Notes: a model not told the origin generated them from the letters alone. Numbered from the stretch's first letter, positions 41,059 to 49,842 are shown. The stretch is 64,000 nucleotides of DNA from Streptomyces spiroverticillatus (GCA_014650415.1 BMUX01000016.1:136390-200389); one strand, 5' to 3'. Numbers and translations are program-made.

Positions 41059-41727
41059 ATGGGTGTGCTCGGTGATGCCTGGACCTGGCTGGTCACGGGC
41101 TCCAACTGGTCCGGCGAGGGCGGGATCTGGACCCGGCTGACGGAGCATCTGTACGTCAGCGGGGTCGCGCTCGGCATCGCGTGCCTGATCGCGCTGCCGG
41201 TGGCCTTCCTGCTCGGGCACCTCGGCAAGGGGGGTGCGCTCGCGGTCAACGTCTCCAACATCGGGCGGGCCGTGCCGGTGTTCGCGGTGCTGGCGATCTT
41301 CATGGTCTCGCCGCTGCGCTCCGCCGGGTACGTGCCGACGATCGTCGCGCTGGTGCTGTTCGCGGTGCCGCCGCTGCTGACCAACGCCTACGTGGGGATG
41401 CGGGAGGTGGACCGGGCCGTCGTCGAGGCCGCGCGCGGCATGGGCATGAGCGGCCCGCAGCTCTTCCTGCGGGTCGAACTGCCCCTCGCGTACCCCCTGG
41501 TGATGACCGGTCTGCGCTCGGCCGCCGTGCAGGTGGTGGCCACCGCCTCGATCGCCGCGATGGTCGGGCAGGGCGGGCTCGGGCGGATCATCACCGCCGG
41601 CTTCAACACGTACGACACCGCCCAGGTCGTGGCGGGGGCGGTGCTGGTGGCGCTGCTCGCGCTGGTGGTGGAGGGGGCGCTGGTGCTGCTCGGCCGGGTC
41701 TGCTCGCCGCTGCGGAAGTCGGCGTGA
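41059..41727 (+). CDS. opuCD: Osmolyte ABC transporter permease 2 (OpuCD type)
   Basis: 222 residues, about six TMs, with the EAA loop VDRAVVEAARGMGMSGPQLFLRVELPLAYPLVMTG and IGRAVPVFAVLAI. Partner of the permease encoded 6 bp upstream; the two form the membrane channel of an OpuC-type importer for compatible solutes. ATG 41059. Confidence 0.93.
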   Translation: MGVLGDAWTWLVTGSNWSGEGGIWTRLTEHLYVSGVALGIACLIALPVAFLLGHLGKGGALAVNVSNIGRAVPVFAVLAIFMVSPLRSAGYVPTIVALVLFAVPPLLTNAYVGMREVDRAVVEAARGMGMSGPQLFLRVELPLAYPLVMTGLRSAAVQVVATASIAAMVGQGGLGRIITAGFNTYDTAQVVAGAVLVALLALVVEGALVLLGRVCSPLRKSA

Positions 41728-41799
41728 GGTGGGTTTCGTAATGCTGTGTCCTCTCGTTCTGTTCCCGCACTTTGTGCATCTCACGGATGGTGAATCCTC

Positions 41800-42804
41800 A
41801 TGACCAAGACCTCACGCCTCGCGGGCGCGGTAGTCGGCCTGGTGGCCCTGACCGGTTCGCTCGCCGCGTGCGGCGGCGACAGCCTGGAGAAGGAGAAGCC
41901 GGGCGCGGGCGGGGCCTCCGCCGGTGCCGGTTCCGCATCCGGTTCCGGCGGCGGCAAGAAGGGCGAGCTCGTGGTGGGCGCCGCCGCCTTCACCGAGTCC
42001 AAGGTGCTGGCGGAGATGTACGCGCAGGTGCTCAAGGACGCCGGGTTCACCACCTCGGTGACCGTCGTCAAGAACCGTGAGCTGTACGAACCCTCCCTGG
42101 TGAAGGGCGACATAGACGTCGTACCGGAATACGCGGCGACGCTCGCGGAATTCGTCAACGCCAAGTACCGCGGCCCCAAGGAGGCCGAGAAGAATCCGGT
42201 GGCCTCGCCCGATGTCGAGGCCACGGTCAAGGGGCTGAAGGAGCTGGCCGAGCCGGTCGGGATGATAGTCCTGCCGCACGGCGAGGCCGTCGACCAGAAC
42301 GCCTTCGCGGTGACCAAGGAATTCGCCGAGAAGAACAAGCTCAAGACCCTTTCCGACCTCGGCAAGTCCAAGATCAAGGTCAAGATCGCGGCGGGCGACG
42401 AGTGCGCGATCCGGCCGTTCTGCGCTCCGGGTCTGAAGAAGAAGTACGGCATCGACGTCGCGGGAATCGACCCCAAGGGCGTCGGCACCCCGCAGGCCAA
42501 GCAGGCCGTGAAGGACGGTGAGGACCAGCTCGTCCTCACCACCACGACCGACGCCACGATCGACAGCTTCGGCCTGGTCTTCCTGGAGGACGACAAGAAG
42601 CTCCAGAACGCCGACAACGTGCTGCCCGTGCTCAGTGCCAAGGGCGCGAGCGACCCGGCGATAGCCGAGGCGCTGAACAAGCTCACCAAGGTGCTCACCA
42701 CGGCCGACCTCGGTGAACTGAACCGCAAGGTCGACATCGAGCGGGCCAAGGAGGCCGACGTGGCAAAGGCCTATTTGGAGTCGAAGGGGCTCCTCAAGAA
42801 GTAG
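41800..42804 (+). CDS. opuCC: Osmolyte-binding lipoprotein (OpuCC type)
   Basis: 334 residues. Lipobox SLAAC (Cys24), a Ser/Gly-rich linker, then an OpuAC domain: VVGAAAFTESKVLAEMYAQVL, GDIDVVPEYAATLAEF and DATIDSFGLVFLEDDKK. It delivers glycine betaine or similar solutes to the two permeases upstream in the same operon. ATG 41800 is 72 bp after opuCD. Confidence 0.94.
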   Translation: MTKTSRLAGAVVGLVALTGSLAACGGDSLEKEKPGAGGASAGAGSASGSGGGKKGELVVGAAAFTESKVLAEMYAQVLKDAGFTTSVTVVKNRELYEPSLVKGDIDVVPEYAATLAEFVNAKYRGPKEAEKNPVASPDVEATVKGLKELAEPVGMIVLPHGEAVDQNAFAVTKEFAEKNKLKTLSDLGKSKIKVKIAAGDECAIRPFCAPGLKKKYGIDVAGIDPKGVGTPQAKQAVKDGEDQLVLTTTTDATIDSFGLVFLEDDKKLQNADNVLPVLSAKGASDPAIAEALNKLTKVLTTADLGELNRKVDIERAKEADVAKAYLESKGLLKK

Positions 42805-42861
42805 CGGAAGAAGCATCAGGAGACGGCCGGAGGGGCGTCAAGAAGCGGCCGAAGTGGAATG

Positions 42862-42924
42862 TGGGGTACCGCTCGACGTGTTCACCGCGTAACGGGCGGG
42901 AACAGATTTACGGGTGGTACCCCA
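42862..42924. repeat. 9-bp inverted repeat, long spacer
   Basis: tggggtacc (42862-42870) and ggtacccca (42916-42924), separated by 45 nt, in the leader of the gene at 42956. Either a looped operator or chance; the second arm lies about 30 bp before the ATG. Confidence 0.35.
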
Positions 42925-42955
42925 TACGTGTCGCGCACACGGTAAATTTCAAGCC

Positions 42956-44098
42956 ATGCCACGTGGACGCCACCGCCATTCCCCACCCCTGCACAAACTG
43001 CTGCCGCCTTCGACGGTCGCGGGCGCCTCGCTCGTGATCGCCGGTGGGGCCTGGTTCGTGGCGGAACCTCTGGTGCTGCGGATCCTGGTCGCCGCAGCCG
43101 CAGCGGCGGCCGTCACCGGGGCCGCCCTCATGCGCAGTTGGGACCGCACGGCCGGCCGCAAGGTCGCCGAGCTGAACCGCGCCCGCGAGGCCGACGTATG
43201 GAAGGCCGAGGAGCGGGTCGCCGATCTGGAGGGCGACCTGGAGGAATCCCGCGCCCTGCGCATCCGGCTGGAGAACAAACTGCGCGCCAAGCGCATCGAG
43301 CTGGCCGGGCTGCGCAACGAGCACGCCGCGCTGCTGCGCCGGTACGCGACCGCCGAGACCGAGCGGGCCACCGCGCTGGAGCGCCGCCGTCTGCTGGAGC
43401 TGGAGGCGGCGTCCACCGCGCCCAAGGAGCTGACCGCCGCCGCCTCCACGCCGACCCCGGCCGCCTATGCGCGGGCGGCTGCGGCGCTGGAGAAGCTGGC
43501 GTCGGGTGCGGGGCGCGAGGTGGAGGTGCGGGCCGTGGCCCAGGCGCCGGCGCGGGTGGAGGAGAAGCCGCAGGACGAGACCCCGGCGGCCGAAGAGGCC
43601 CAGGGGCGCACGGGGGCCACGGGGCCCACGGGCTCCACGGGCGTGGAGGCGCTGGCTCCGGTTCCGGCGCCGACCCCGGCGAGTGCGGCGAAGCCGCCCG
43701 TACGGACGCCCCAGGTGCCCCAGGTGCCCCAGGCACAGCAGACCCCCCAGGCCCGTCAGACCCCCCAGGCCCCCGTCCCGACCCGCGAACTGCGGGAGCA
43801 CATGCGCCCGTCCGCCGCGCTCGCCCCGTACGCACCCCAGAACCTGCCCGCCGTCCGCAAGCAGGGCGGATTCGACTTCTTCGGCACGGGCAAGGGAGCC
43901 GGCACCCCGGCCGAGCGGGCCGTGCAGGAGGCCGACCGTTCCGACCTGGCCGATGTCGTCGGCGAGGAGGCGCTCGCCGAGCACCGCAGCGCCCGGGGCG
44001 TCGACGGGGACGCGGTCGGCGAGGTCATCGACCTCACCGCGCACGACGAGACGGAGCAGCTGGACGTGGTGGGGCTCAGGAGCGTCGCCGGGTCCTGA
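42956..44098 (+). CDS. Membrane protein with coiled coil and Pro/Gln-rich tail
   Basis: 380 residues. Two adjacent TMs (about 20-37 and 40-58), then a long charged coiled coil (about 65-150: KAEERVADLEGDLEESRALR, LENKLRAKRIELAGLRNEHA). The rest is low complexity: Ala/Pro/Glu, a short collagen-like GATGPTGSTG, and PQ repeats (PQVPQVPQAQQTPQARQ). A conserved FDFFGTGKG segment near residue 300 resembles the end of several Streptomyces secreted-protein-scaffold candidates, but I recognise no family. ATG 42956; upstream starts lack a ribosome site. Confidence 0.7.
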   Translation: MPRGRHRHSPPLHKLLPPSTVAGASLVIAGGAWFVAEPLVLRILVAAAAAAAVTGAALMRSWDRTAGRKVAELNRAREADVWKAEERVADLEGDLEESRALRIRLENKLRAKRIELAGLRNEHAALLRRYATAETERATALERRRLLELEAASTAPKELTAAASTPTPAAYARAAAALEKLASGAGREVEVRAVAQAPARVEEKPQDETPAAEEAQGRTGATGPTGSTGVEALAPVPAPTPASAAKPPVRTPQVPQVPQAQQTPQARQTPQAPVPTRELREHMRPSAALAPYAPQNLPAVRKQGGFDFFGTGKGAGTPAERAVQEADRSDLADVVGEEALAEHRSARGVDGDAVGEVIDLTAHDETEQLDVVGLRSVAGS

Positions 44099-44144
44099 AA
44101 CCCCGTACAGCAACCCCCGTACACCAACCCCCGTACGGCATGCC

Positions 44145-45305
44145 CTACTTGTCGATGTCGCCGACGACGAAGAACAGCGACCCGAGGATTGCGACCATGT
44201 CGGCGACCAGCGTGCCGGGCAGCAGCTCGGTCAGCGCCTGGATGTTGTTGAAGGACGCCGACCGCAGCTTGAGGCGGTACGGCGTCTTCTCGCCCTTGGA
44301 CACCAGGTAGTAGCCGTTGATGCCGAGGGGGTTCTCGGTCCAGGCGTACGTGTGGCCCTCGGGGGCCTTGAGGACCTTCGGCAGGCGCTGGTTGATCGGG
44401 CCCGGCGGCAGGTCGGCGATCCGGGTCAGGCAGGCGTCGGCCAGGTCGAGGGCGTTGTGGGTCTGTTCGAGGAGGCACTCGAAGCGGGCCAGGCAGTCGC
44501 CCTCGGTGCGGGTGACGACCTTCAGGGTGTCCTGGAGGTCCCCGTACGCGAGGTACGGCTCGTCGCGGCGCAGGTCGAAGTCGACACCGGAGGCACGGGC
44601 GATCGGCCCGGAGACGCCGTACGCGTGGACGGCCTCGGCTGACAGGACGCCGACGTTCCGGGTGCGGCCGCGGAAGATCTCGTTGCCGAGGACCAGGTCG
44701 TCGTAGATGTTCATCCGGGAGCGGACCGAGGCGACGGCGTCGCGCACCCGGCCCAGCCAGCCCGCCGGGAGGTCCTCCTTGAGGCCGCCGACGCGGTTGA
44801 ACATGTAGTGCATGCGCCCGCCCGAGACCTCCTCCATCACGTGCTGGAGTTCCTCGCGCTCGCGGAAGGCGTGGAAGACCGGGGTGATGCCGCCGAGTTC
44901 GAGGGGGTACGAGCCCAGGAACATCAGGTGGTTGAGGACCCGGTTCAGCTCGGCGAGCAGGGTGCGGGTCCACACCGCGCGCTCGGGGACCTCCATGCCG
45001 AGCATGCGCTCCACGGCCATGACGACGCCGAGCTCGTTGGAGAACGCGGAGAGCCAGTCGTGGCGGTTGGCCAGCATGACGATCTGGCGGTAGTCGCGGG
45101 CCTCGAAGAGCTTCTCCGCGCCGCGGTGCATGTAGCCGATGACCGGCTCGGCGTGCTGGATGCGTTCGCCGTCGAGGACGAGCTTGAGGCGCAGGACGCC
45201 GTGGGTGGAGGGGTGCTGGGGGCCGATGTTCAGCACCATGTCGGTGGATTCGGCGGCACCGCCGATGCCGACGGTGGTCGTCTGCGGGGGCGTCTGCGGT
45301 GTCAT
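44145..45305 (-). CDS. nuoD2: Orphan NADH-quinone oxidoreductase subunit D (NuoD2)
   Basis: 386 residues, full NuoD length, yet no other nuo gene is near. Conserved: NIGPQHPSTHGVLRLKL with quinone-site His35, GYMHRGAEKL with Arg61, and ending VVGDIDK. The second quinone-site residue, normally Tyr in DRLDY, is Trp84 (NRHDWLS). The HRG arginine is the residue symmetrically dimethylated by NDUFAF7 in human NDUFS2. The next gene on the same strand is an NDUFAF7-type methyltransferase, 281 bp upstream. Start ATG 45305. Could serve an alternative complex I or hydrogenase-like assembly. Confidence 0.92.
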   Translation of the reverse strand: MTPQTPPQTTTVGIGGAAESTDMVLNIGPQHPSTHGVLRLKLVLDGERIQHAEPVIGYMHRGAEKLFEARDYRQIVMLANRHDWLSAFSNELGVVMAVERMLGMEVPERAVWTRTLLAELNRVLNHLMFLGSYPLELGGITPVFHAFREREELQHVMEEVSGGRMHYMFNRVGGLKEDLPAGWLGRVRDAVASVRSRMNIYDDLVLGNEIFRGRTRNVGVLSAEAVHAYGVSGPIARASGVDFDLRRDEPYLAYGDLQDTLKVVTRTEGDCLARFECLLEQTHNALDLADACLTRIADLPPGPINQRLPKVLKAPEGHTYAWTENPLGINGYYLVSKGEKTPYRLKLRSASFNNIQALTELLPGTLVADMVAILGSLFFVVGDIDK

Positions 45306-45346
45306 GGGGGTCAGTATCTCTCGCCTGCGGGGCGGGTGGGGGTGCG

Positions 45347-45430
45347 GTGCCTGTGCCTGTGCCTGTGCCCGTGCCCGTGCCGGGGGTGTTCGGCGTGGGA
45401 CCTGGTTCCGTGCCGGGGGTGTTCGGCGTG
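45347..45430. repeat. Hexamer array and 22-bp duplication upstream of nuoD2
   Basis: A run of gtgcc(t/c) hexamers (45347-45380) is followed by two identical 22-bp units beginning cgtgccgggggtgtt at 45376 and 45409. They lie in the 281-bp gap before nuoD2 (minus strand). Confidence 0.75.
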
Positions 45431-45490
45431 CGGCCCGGTTTCGGGTCGTACCCGGTACGGCGGGCGCCTGCGGCGGGCTTTCTCCCCGCC

Positions 45491-45567
45491 CCGCCCCTTC
45501 CCGTAAGCGCTCGCCGCACGGCTGGGTGGGGGGGCCGGTGTTTTGCGCAGTTCCCCGCGCCCCTGGA
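45491..45567. repeat. Dispersed intergenic element, copy 2
   Basis: Aligns with 20510-20586 through cccgccccttc, aagcgctcg, ccgc(g/a)cggct and the 21-bp core gcgcagttccccgcgcccctg (45545-45565). Same orientation on the plus strand. It ends about 20 bp from the methyltransferase stop. Confidence 0.7.
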
Positions 45568-45586
45568 AGCGCCCCTAACAGCGGCC

Positions 45587-46612
45587 CTAACAGCGGCCCA
45601 CCCTCTGCTCCAGCCACCCGAAGTCGCCCAGGCCGCCCCGGGCCAGCAGTTCTCCGGCGCTGCTCGCTGCCGAGAGGGCCCGGACGTACGCCGCCGGATC
45701 CGTCGACGCCAGCGTCAGCGGGGGACGGGCCCCCGTCACTCCGAGCCGGGTCAGCGCCTCCCGCTGTGTGAGGAGCTCCGTGTGCGCCGCGCCGGGGACG
45801 GCCGCCGCGCACGCGTCCAGCGCCACATGCGCCGTCACGTCGCACGACCCGTCCGGAACCGGCCGCACCTCCTGGCCCCCGGCGAATCCGCTCAGCGTGC
45901 CGAACGGCGGCCGGGCGTCGAGCGAGTGCGCGTAGTCCACCGCCACCGCCAGGCCCTCCGCCAGCGTGCCCACCGCCGCCGCCCAGGCCTCGTCCCTCGG
46001 GCGTCCGATCTCCGCCCGGTGACCGGGCTGTCCGGCCAGCGGCCACCACCGTTCCAGCCATCGCGCGTCCTCGCCCGCGACCGGCGTCCCCAGGCGTTCG
46101 GCGCCGTCGTCGGTGCGCACCTCGACGTACCGGGGGACACCCGCCGGGTCCGCCTCCGCGACGTCCGCGGGGACGTTGTCCAGCCACTCGTTGGAGAAGA
46201 CCAGACCCCGCACCCCCCGGGGCGGCTCCGCGCACCACTCGATGCGGTGGTCGAGCCCGGGCGGGCGGGGCGCCTTCTCGACACCGTACGGGTGTACTTC
46301 GACGTCCGGAGGGAGCGCCGCCAGCACCCCCGTCAGCAGCTCCCCGCGACCGGCGCCGATGTCGACCAGGTCGATGCGGGCGAGACGGCGCGGGCCGCCC
46401 AGCTCCTCGTACGTCCGCAGCAGGAGCCGTGCGACGGCCTGAGCGAAGAGCGGCGAGGCGTGCACCGACGTACGGAAATGGCCCGCCGGGCCCTCGGGGC
46501 GCAGGTAGAAGCCGCCGGGACCGTACAGCGCGCGCTCGGTCGCCGTACGCCAGCCGTGCCACTCGGCGGCGTCCGCGCCGCCCTGCCTGGAAGGTGAAGA
46601 ACCGTCTCTCAC
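45587..46612 (-). CDS. NDUFAF7/MidA-family SAM-dependent methyltransferase
   Basis: 341 residues. Landmarks of PF02636: YGPGGFYLRPEGPAGHFRTS near the start, SAM motif LVDIGAGRGELLTGVL (about 95-110) and FSNEWLDNVPADV, corresponding to the NELLDALP motif. In mitochondria this family dimethylates an arginine of NDUFS2, the NuoD homologue, for complex I assembly. Here it lies directly upstream of an orphan nuoD, though separated by 281 bp of repeats. GTG 46612 follows GGGGAGA; longer in-frame starts would overlap the kinase gene. Divergent from the kinase. Confidence 0.88.
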   Translation of the reverse strand: MRDGSSPSRQGGADAAEWHGWRTATERALYGPGGFYLRPEGPAGHFRTSVHASPLFAQAVARLLLRTYEELGGPRRLARIDLVDIGAGRGELLTGVLAALPPDVEVHPYGVEKAPRPPGLDHRIEWCAEPPRGVRGLVFSNEWLDNVPADVAEADPAGVPRYVEVRTDDGAERLGTPVAGEDARWLERWWPLAGQPGHRAEIGRPRDEAWAAAVGTLAEGLAVAVDYAHSLDARPPFGTLSGFAGGQEVRPVPDGSCDVTAHVALDACAAAVPGAAHTELLTQREALTRLGVTGARPPLTLASTDPAAYVRALSAASSAGELLARGGLGDFGWLEQRVGRC

Positions 46613-46717
46613 CCGGCAAGTCTCCCCTGCGTCTCCACCTTGGGGAGTAGGGGCCGCACTCTCGGATCGCTCCTCCGGTTGACCCTTCGACCTCTGCTGT
46701 TTCCCTACGCTGGACAT

Positions 46718-47911
46718 GTGCAGCGCCTCTACGACTTCATCCGCAGACACCCGACGAGCGTCGACAGCTTCTGGGCTGTGATTCTCTTCGGGATGTCCGC
46801 GTTGTCGGAGGGCACGGCCTGGGACGGGCACAGCGTCTCGCTGGGCCTGCTCAGCGTGCTGGTGATGTGTCTGGTGCTGGCACTGCGCCGGCGCTTCCCG
46901 GAGCGGATGCTGCTGCTCGCCGTCGCGTGCGGGCTGGGACAGGTGGCGCTGGGCATCGAGCCGCACCTGGCGAACTTCGCCATGTTCATCATCGTCTACA
47001 CCGTGGCCGCCAACGGGGCCCGCTGGGCCTCCCGGCTGGCGCTCGGCGGCTCCCTGCTGGCGGCGACGATCTCGCAGCTCCGTTGGCCGGTGGACAAGGG
47101 CGACGCGGTCGCACCCATCGCGTACGCGGTCTTCCTGACCATCCCCTTCCTCCTCGCCTGGGTGCTCGGCGACTCGCTGCGCACCCGGCGCGCCTACTTC
47201 GCGCAGCTGGAGGAGCGGGCGTCACGGCTGGAGCGGGAGCGCGAGGCGCAGGCCAAGGTCGCCGTCGCCGCCGAACGCGCCCGTATCGCCCGCGAACTGC
47301 ACGACGTCGTCGCGCACAACGTGTCCGTGATGATCGTCCAGGCCGACGGTGCCGCGTACGTCATGGACTCCTCGCCCGACCAGGCCAAGCAGGCGCTGGA
47401 GACGATCTCCACGACCGGGCGTCAGGCGCTCGCCGAGATGCGCCGGCTGCTGGGCGTGCTGCGCAGCGGGGAGGCGCCGGAGAGCGGCGAGTACGTGCCG
47501 CAGCCCGACGTCCAGCAGATCGAGGACCTGATCGAGCAGGTACGGACGGCCGGGCTCACCGTCGACTTCCGCGTCGAGGGCACCGCCCGCCCGCTGCCCA
47601 GCGGCGTCGAGCTGACGGCGTACCGGATCGTGCAGGAGGCCCTCACCAACACCCGCAAGCACGGCGGCCCCGACGCCGGTGCGAGCGTGCGGCTGGTGTA
47701 CTTCGACGACGGGCTCGGCCTGCTCGTCGAGGACGACGGCCGGGGCGCCGCGCACGAGCTGTACGAGGACGGCGGCGCGGACGGCCAGGGCCACGGGCTG
47801 ATCGGCATGCGCGAGCGGGTCGGTATGGTCGGCGGCACGCTGGACGCGGGCCCGCGTCCTGGCGGAGGCTTCCGGATCAGCGCGCTGCTGCCGCTCAAGC
47901 CCGCACACTGA
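46718..47911 (+). CDS. NarL-type sensor histidine kinase
   Basis: 397 residues: about five TMs in residues 15-152, a short coiled coil, then HisKA_3 with ARELHDVVAHNVSVMIVQADGA (phospho-acceptor His195) and HATPase with GHGLIGMRERVGMVGG. GTG 46718 gives a short cytoplasmic start before TM1. Pairs with the LuxR-type regulator 24 bp downstream. The small extracytoplasmic loops suggest a membrane-sensed signal (DesK-like). Divergent from the methyltransferase gene. Confidence 0.92.
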   Translation: MQRLYDFIRRHPTSVDSFWAVILFGMSALSEGTAWDGHSVSLGLLSVLVMCLVLALRRRFPERMLLLAVACGLGQVALGIEPHLANFAMFIIVYTVAANGARWASRLALGGSLLAATISQLRWPVDKGDAVAPIAYAVFLTIPFLLAWVLGDSLRTRRAYFAQLEERASRLEREREAQAKVAVAAERARIARELHDVVAHNVSVMIVQADGAAYVMDSSPDQAKQALETISTTGRQALAEMRRLLGVLRSGEAPESGEYVPQPDVQQIEDLIEQVRTAGLTVDFRVEGTARPLPSGVELTAYRIVQEALTNTRKHGGPDAGASVRLVYFDDGLGLLVEDDGRGAAHELYEDGGADGQGHGLIGMRERVGMVGGTLDAGPRPGGGFRISALLPLKPAH

Positions 47912-47935
47912 CACCCCTCTGGAAGGTCTCCTCTT

Positions 47936-48619
47936 ATGCCGCCGATCCGCGTGATGCTCGTCGACGACCAGATGCTGCTGCGCACCGGATTCCGCATGGT
48001 GCTGGCCGCCCAGCCCGACATGGAGGTCGTCGCCGAGGCGGGCGACGGGCAGGAGGCGCTGGACGTCCTGCGCACCACCGCCGTGGACGTCGTCCTGATG
48101 GACGTGCGCATGCCGAGGCTGGACGGGGTGGAGGCGACCCGGCGGATCTGCGCGCAGGAGGATGCGCCGCGGGTGCTCATCCTGACCACCTTCGACCTGG
48201 ACGAGTACGCCTTCTCCGGGCTCCAGGCGGGGGCCAGCGGCTTCATGCTCAAGGACGTGCCCCCGGCCGAACTGCTGGCCGCGATCCGCTCCGTGCACAG
48301 TGGCGACGCGGTCGTCGCGCCGTCCACCACCCGGCGTCTGCTGGACCGCTTCTCGCCGATGCTGCCGAGCACCGGCAAGGAGCCGCAGCACAAGGAGATC
48401 GAGAAGCTCACCGACCGCGAGCGCGAGGTGATGCTGCTCGTCGCGCAGGGCCTGTCGAACGGCGAGATCGCCGCCCGCCTCGTCCTCTCCGAGGCCACCG
48501 TGAAGACCCACGTGGGCCGCATCCTGACCAAGCTGGGGCTGCGCGACCGGGTGCAGGTGGTCGTGCTGGCGTACGAGACGGGTCTGGTCCGGGCCGGGGG
48601 CTCGCCCGGCATCGCCTAG
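47936..48619 (+). CDS. NarL/LuxR-family response regulator
   Basis: 227 residues. Receiver domain with VDDQ near the start, phospho-acceptor Asp56 in VVLMDVRMPRLDG and Lys in GFMLKDV. The LuxR HTH (about 152-212) reads LTDREREVMLLVAQGLSNGEIAARLVLSEATVKTHV in three contiguous helices. Cognate to the kinase just upstream. ATG 47936. Convergent with the ArsR-type gene, 10 bp apart. Confidence 0.94.
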   Translation: MPPIRVMLVDDQMLLRTGFRMVLAAQPDMEVVAEAGDGQEALDVLRTTAVDVVLMDVRMPRLDGVEATRRICAQEDAPRVLILTTFDLDEYAFSGLQAGASGFMLKDVPPAELLAAIRSVHSGDAVVAPSTTRRLLDRFSPMLPSTGKEPQHKEIEKLTDREREVMLLVAQGLSNGEIAARLVLSEATVKTHVGRILTKLGLRDRVQVVVLAYETGLVRAGGSPGIA

Positions 48620-48629
48620 CGCGCGCCGC

Positions 48630-49748
48630 CTACCGCAGCACCCCCTCCAGGAAGTCGCTGCCGAGGCGGGCCACCACCGTGGTGTCCAGGTGGTGCAGGA
48701 CGTACCGGCCGCGGCGGCGGGTGGTGAGCAGGCCGGCCTTCTTCAGGACGCCCAGGTGCCGCGACACCTCGGGAGCGGTGATCCCGAGCGTGTCCGCCAG
48801 CTCGCCCGTCGTGTACGGAGTCCGGGCCAGGAACCGGCACAGCCGCATCCGCATCGGGTGGGCCAGCGCCTCCAGCCGCTGCTGCAACAGCTGTACGGAA
48901 GCGGGCGAGGGCAGCTCGGGGGCGCCCACCGGGTAGTGGATCACCGGCCGCCAGCCGGGGGCGTGCAGCACCAGCAGGTGCGGCCAGCCGAAGCTGCTCG
49001 GCATGACGGTCAGACCCGCGCCGACCTCCGGGTCCACCGCGGTGGTGTGGCCCTCGGCGAGCTTGTCGGCCCGTATGCGGTGGGCGCTCTCGTCCAGGGT
49101 GAGCGCGGGAGACACCGCGTGCAGCGCCTCGGCCAGGCCCCGGCGCTGGAGCAGGTCGTGCTTGTGCCGGGCGTCGGCGGCGAGCTGGACCCGGACCCGG
49201 TTCCAGGTGTCGGCGAAGAAGGCTTCGTTGCAGTCCTCGAACAGCCGCCGCAGCCAGACGCGGACGCAGCCGGGGTCGGAGAGCAGTCGCTCGGTGAAGT
49301 CCAGCTGCTTGGGGCCGCGGGCCGCCGCCAGGTCCAGCGAGCGGCCGCGCAGCGACGCGTCCGTCAGCGGCGAGGGGCCGCCCAGCGCGTACATGCTGGA
49401 GCAGGTGAACTCCAGGGCCGCCGACACGAACGCCTCGTCGTCCAGCCGGTCCAGGAGGTCCAGGTCCTCGGCGAGCGTCGCACCGGGCCTGCCCGGCCCG
49501 CCCTTGACGCCCGCGAAGGGCTGGAACACGTCCGAGAACGTCGTGCGCCACAGGAAGTCGGCCTCGGTGAGCCGGTCTGCCAGGTCCGGCTTGAGCGCGG
49601 AGGCGGTCGCCGTCGCCCAGCCGTGCAGGCCCGGGTGGTGGCCCGGCTCGGACAGGGCGTGCAGCGCCATGCCCAGCTCGCCCAGCGGCGAGATCGCGAA
49701 GTCGATCCGCTCGGGCGGGAGACCGGTGATGTCCACGGAGACGCTCAT
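48630..49748 (-). CDS. DUF5937/ArsR-type transcriptional regulator
   Basis: 372 residues. A large N-terminal effector region (about 1-270) of the DUF5937 type, then an ArsR winged HTH (about 285-350): EALAHPMRMRLCRFLARTPYTTGELADTLGITAPEVSRHLGVLKKAGLL. No metal-binding ELCVC motif, so not an arsenic sensor. ATG 49748 chosen over a start 15 bp upstream. Its upstream region carries several copies of one half-site including a perfect palindrome, implying autoregulation and control of the divergent small gene. Confidence 0.85.
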   Translation of the reverse strand: MSVSVDITGLPPERIDFAISPLGELGMALHALSEPGHHPGLHGWATATASALKPDLADRLTEADFLWRTTFSDVFQPFAGVKGGPGRPGATLAEDLDLLDRLDDEAFVSAALEFTCSSMYALGGPSPLTDASLRGRSLDLAAARGPKQLDFTERLLSDPGCVRVWLRRLFEDCNEAFFADTWNRVRVQLAADARHKHDLLQRRGLAEALHAVSPALTLDESAHRIRADKLAEGHTTAVDPEVGAGLTVMPSSFGWPHLLVLHAPGWRPVIHYPVGAPELPSPASVQLLQQRLEALAHPMRMRLCRFLARTPYTTGELADTLGITAPEVSRHLGVLKKAGLLTTRRRGRYVLHHLDTTVVARLGSDFLEGVLR

Positions 49749-49771
49749 GGCCCCATGGTGCACGCCCCCAC

Positions 49772-49842
49772 TGACAATCGGTCCTTCGATTGACGGCGGC
49801 CGTCAATCGACGGCGATCCAATTGGCGGGTCCCGTCAATCGG
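49772..49842. promoter_or_regulatory. Multiple ArsR-type operator sites
   Basis: A perfect palindrome cgattgacgg-cgg-ccgtcaatcg (49787-49809) is flanked by more half-sites: tgacaatcgg (49772-49781) and ccgtcaatcgg (49832-49842). They lie between the ArsR-type gene (start 49748, minus) and the small gene (49881, plus). Confidence 0.75.

Noticed and set aside
42856..42882. SigR-like promoter GGAAT ... GTT upstream of the gene at 42956
   Set aside because: The spacer is 19 bp rather than the usual 18 and the match is minimal; chance is likely.
44145..46619. An 824-codon minus-strand open frame covering nuoD2 and the region behind it
   Set aside because: Only the first 386 codons from the ATG at 45305 match NuoD. 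The rest is a frame left open by high GC and opposes the codon pattern of the methyltransferase gene, which reads in another frame.
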